Shown here one piece after another: positions 62,706 to 64,000 of a stretch of 64,000 bases of DNA. The translations under genes and the position numbers were made by a program. Every line of letters starts with the position of its first letter. Position 1 is the stretch's first letter. The notes under the pieces were generated by a model. It saw only the letters and a list, made by a program, of their open reading frames with translations, did no database searches and had not been told where the DNA came from. The DNA comes from Tachypleus tridentatus (taxonomy: Eukaryota > Arthropoda > Merostomata > Xiphosura > Limulidae), in contig NC_134835.1 of assembly GCF_004210375.1 (NCBI RefSeq), positions 68,974,447-69,038,446 of the forward strand, written 5' to 3'.

Positions 62706-63485
62706 AATTCGGCTACTCAATTTGTAAATCACCCGTCGAACCGTGTATCATACGTTACGATATAGAATGACGTATAGAACTGCTCCTGAGTACATCTTCT
62801 AATCTAGTGAAGAATTATCATTATGTTTTCATCATTTTAACTAATGTAACCTGATTTAATCAAGTGCATTTCTAATTTTTACATATTAGTTATTTTATAA
62901 TAATACATATACATATGCATAAATTTCAGAAATACAAGAAATATAGTATTTACCTGTGACCCTTGACTCTATTCTCTTTTGCCCATTTTATAAGCCTATT
63001 TTTTTTTTTTTATACAAACGGTACTAGTTCACCAAATAATCTTTATTTATTTAAATAATGCACCTAGGAACACAAAATAACAACATGCACAAAGCATACA
63101 ATGCCCTATAATTTTCATAATTTATCTGACTTCTAACAACGGCAAAACAGTTCTTAATTTAAATCTTACCCTTTGTTTTTTCTTTACATATTGTTGCAAC
63201 AGTTAGTCTATTTTCAGTTTTCGACGTTTCTTTCTTTTCTTCAGGAGTTTATTTGCTATTTATGGATAAAGTTCATGCATTTTAATTTGAGTATGTGTGT
63301 ATGTACAGAGCTAGGGTAGAAAAAAATAACAGCTAAAACATAGAGTTTTACTCAAAACAAACATTTAAAACGCATCTGGAAGGTTTTAGACATTATGCAA
63401 ATGAAATTTGAGGTTTTTGAGATGAATAAAATTATTTTTAATCTTAACAAAAAAAATAACTTTGTATACGGAGGAGGAAAAGAAG

Positions 63486-63760
63486 GCCCAACATGGCTAG
63501 GTGGTTAAGGTATTCAACTTGTAATCCGAGAGTCGCGGGTTCGAATCCCCGTCGCACCAAACATGCTCGCCTTTTTAGCCGTGGGGGTGTTATAGTGTTA
63601 CGTCCAATCCCACTATTCGTTGGTTAAAGAGTGACCTAAGAGTTGAGGGTGAGTGGTGATGACCAGCTTCCTTTCTTCTTTTCTTACACTTGTAAATTAG
63701 AAACGGCTGGCGCAAATAACCCTCGTGTAGTTTGGCGCGAAATTCAAAACAAATCAAACC
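63486..63760 (+). repeat. tRNA-derived SINE, full length
   Basis: The head is GCCCAACATGGCTAGGTGG with the arm CAACTTGTAATCCGAG and B-box-like GGGTTCGAATCCCC. The diverged core and an AAAACAAATC tail follow. An open frame at 63643 runs through it and is not a gene. Confidence 0.88.
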
Positions 63761-63835
63761 TTGTAAAAGAAAATATTCGGTATATTCGGGTACATTTTCT
63801 TAGTTTATTAAAAAATACTTCACTAAAAATATAAT

Positions 63836-63851
63836 TTGTGTGTGTGTGTGA
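63836..63851. repeat. (TG)n microsatellite
   Basis: About eight TG units just after the last SINE. Confidence 0.8.
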
Positions 63852-64000
63852 AAGACTTATAATATTTGATGAAAGTCTGCTACATTTTATGGAGATATAT
63901 CAGTAGTATCAAAACTATAAAAGTTTTAAACGAGCTCAAAGAGGTCATGTGGCTGATCAAATTGGCCGAGCCTGTGCTAAAAAAATGACAAATGAAACAA

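Noticed and set aside
63920-64000. Possible Tc1/mariner transposase start at the window edge
   Set aside because: Only about 80 bases with weak resemblance; cannot be supported.
1-64000. CRISPR arrays, bacterial operons, riboswitches
   Set aside because: Intron-containing animal genes and eukaryotic retroelements; no regularly spaced short repeats seen.

Overview
This is a eukaryotic nuclear window: AT-rich, low gene density, long introns with GT..AG boundaries, and many decayed transposable elements. It most likely comes from a chelicerate arthropod. The two SINE families, the long RNase H-bearing LINE and the Penelope-like fragments look like repeats I associate with horseshoe crabs (Limulus/Tachypleus). 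That species call rests on recognition and was not tested.

Two conserved protein genes lie on the minus strand, head to tail. FIS1 (mitochondrial fission 1) is complete in five coding exons, 49903 down to 34024, 149 codons plus stop. About 12 kb downstream is the 5' part of GRTP1, a TBC-domain Rab GTPase-activating protein, in five exons from 21865 to 3866; its remaining exons must lie left of base 1. All exon joins were derived by eye from splice sites, reading phase and family similarity. The main surprise is a TAA stop inside FIS1 exon 4 (codon 93), in an otherwise intact frame with intact splice sites.

Layout from left to right: 1-3865 is GRTP1 intron holding a decayed copy of a multicopy gene family (about 1310-2850). 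3866-21865 holds the GRTP1 exons, with CR1-like LINE remnants, purine-rich non-coding repeats (about 8.05-10.6 and 14.1-15.5 kb), a MULE-like fragment and a Penelope-type terminal repeat in the introns. 22-34 kb is intergenic, with SINEs, an unassigned repeat-like block (24.4-28.4 kb) and an unidentified open frame near 29.6-29.9 kb. 34-50 kb holds FIS1, whose introns carry a Penelope-like element, an element of about 4.2 kb with related ends, and a 5'-truncated LINE. 50-64 kb is dominated by a full-length but dead LINE (53061-58885) with an 11-bp target-site duplication. It also holds several SINEs, a Ty3/gypsy-type gag remnant and one intact tRNA-Val(AAC) gene.

The two host genes act in different processes (mitochondrial/peroxisomal division; Rab-regulated membrane traffic), and nothing in the sequence links them functionally. 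I found no clearly new biological system. The most useful leads are the FIS1 nonsense codon, the hammerhead-ribozyme-like cores in Penelope-type repeats, the paired-end transposons, and the unidentified ORF.
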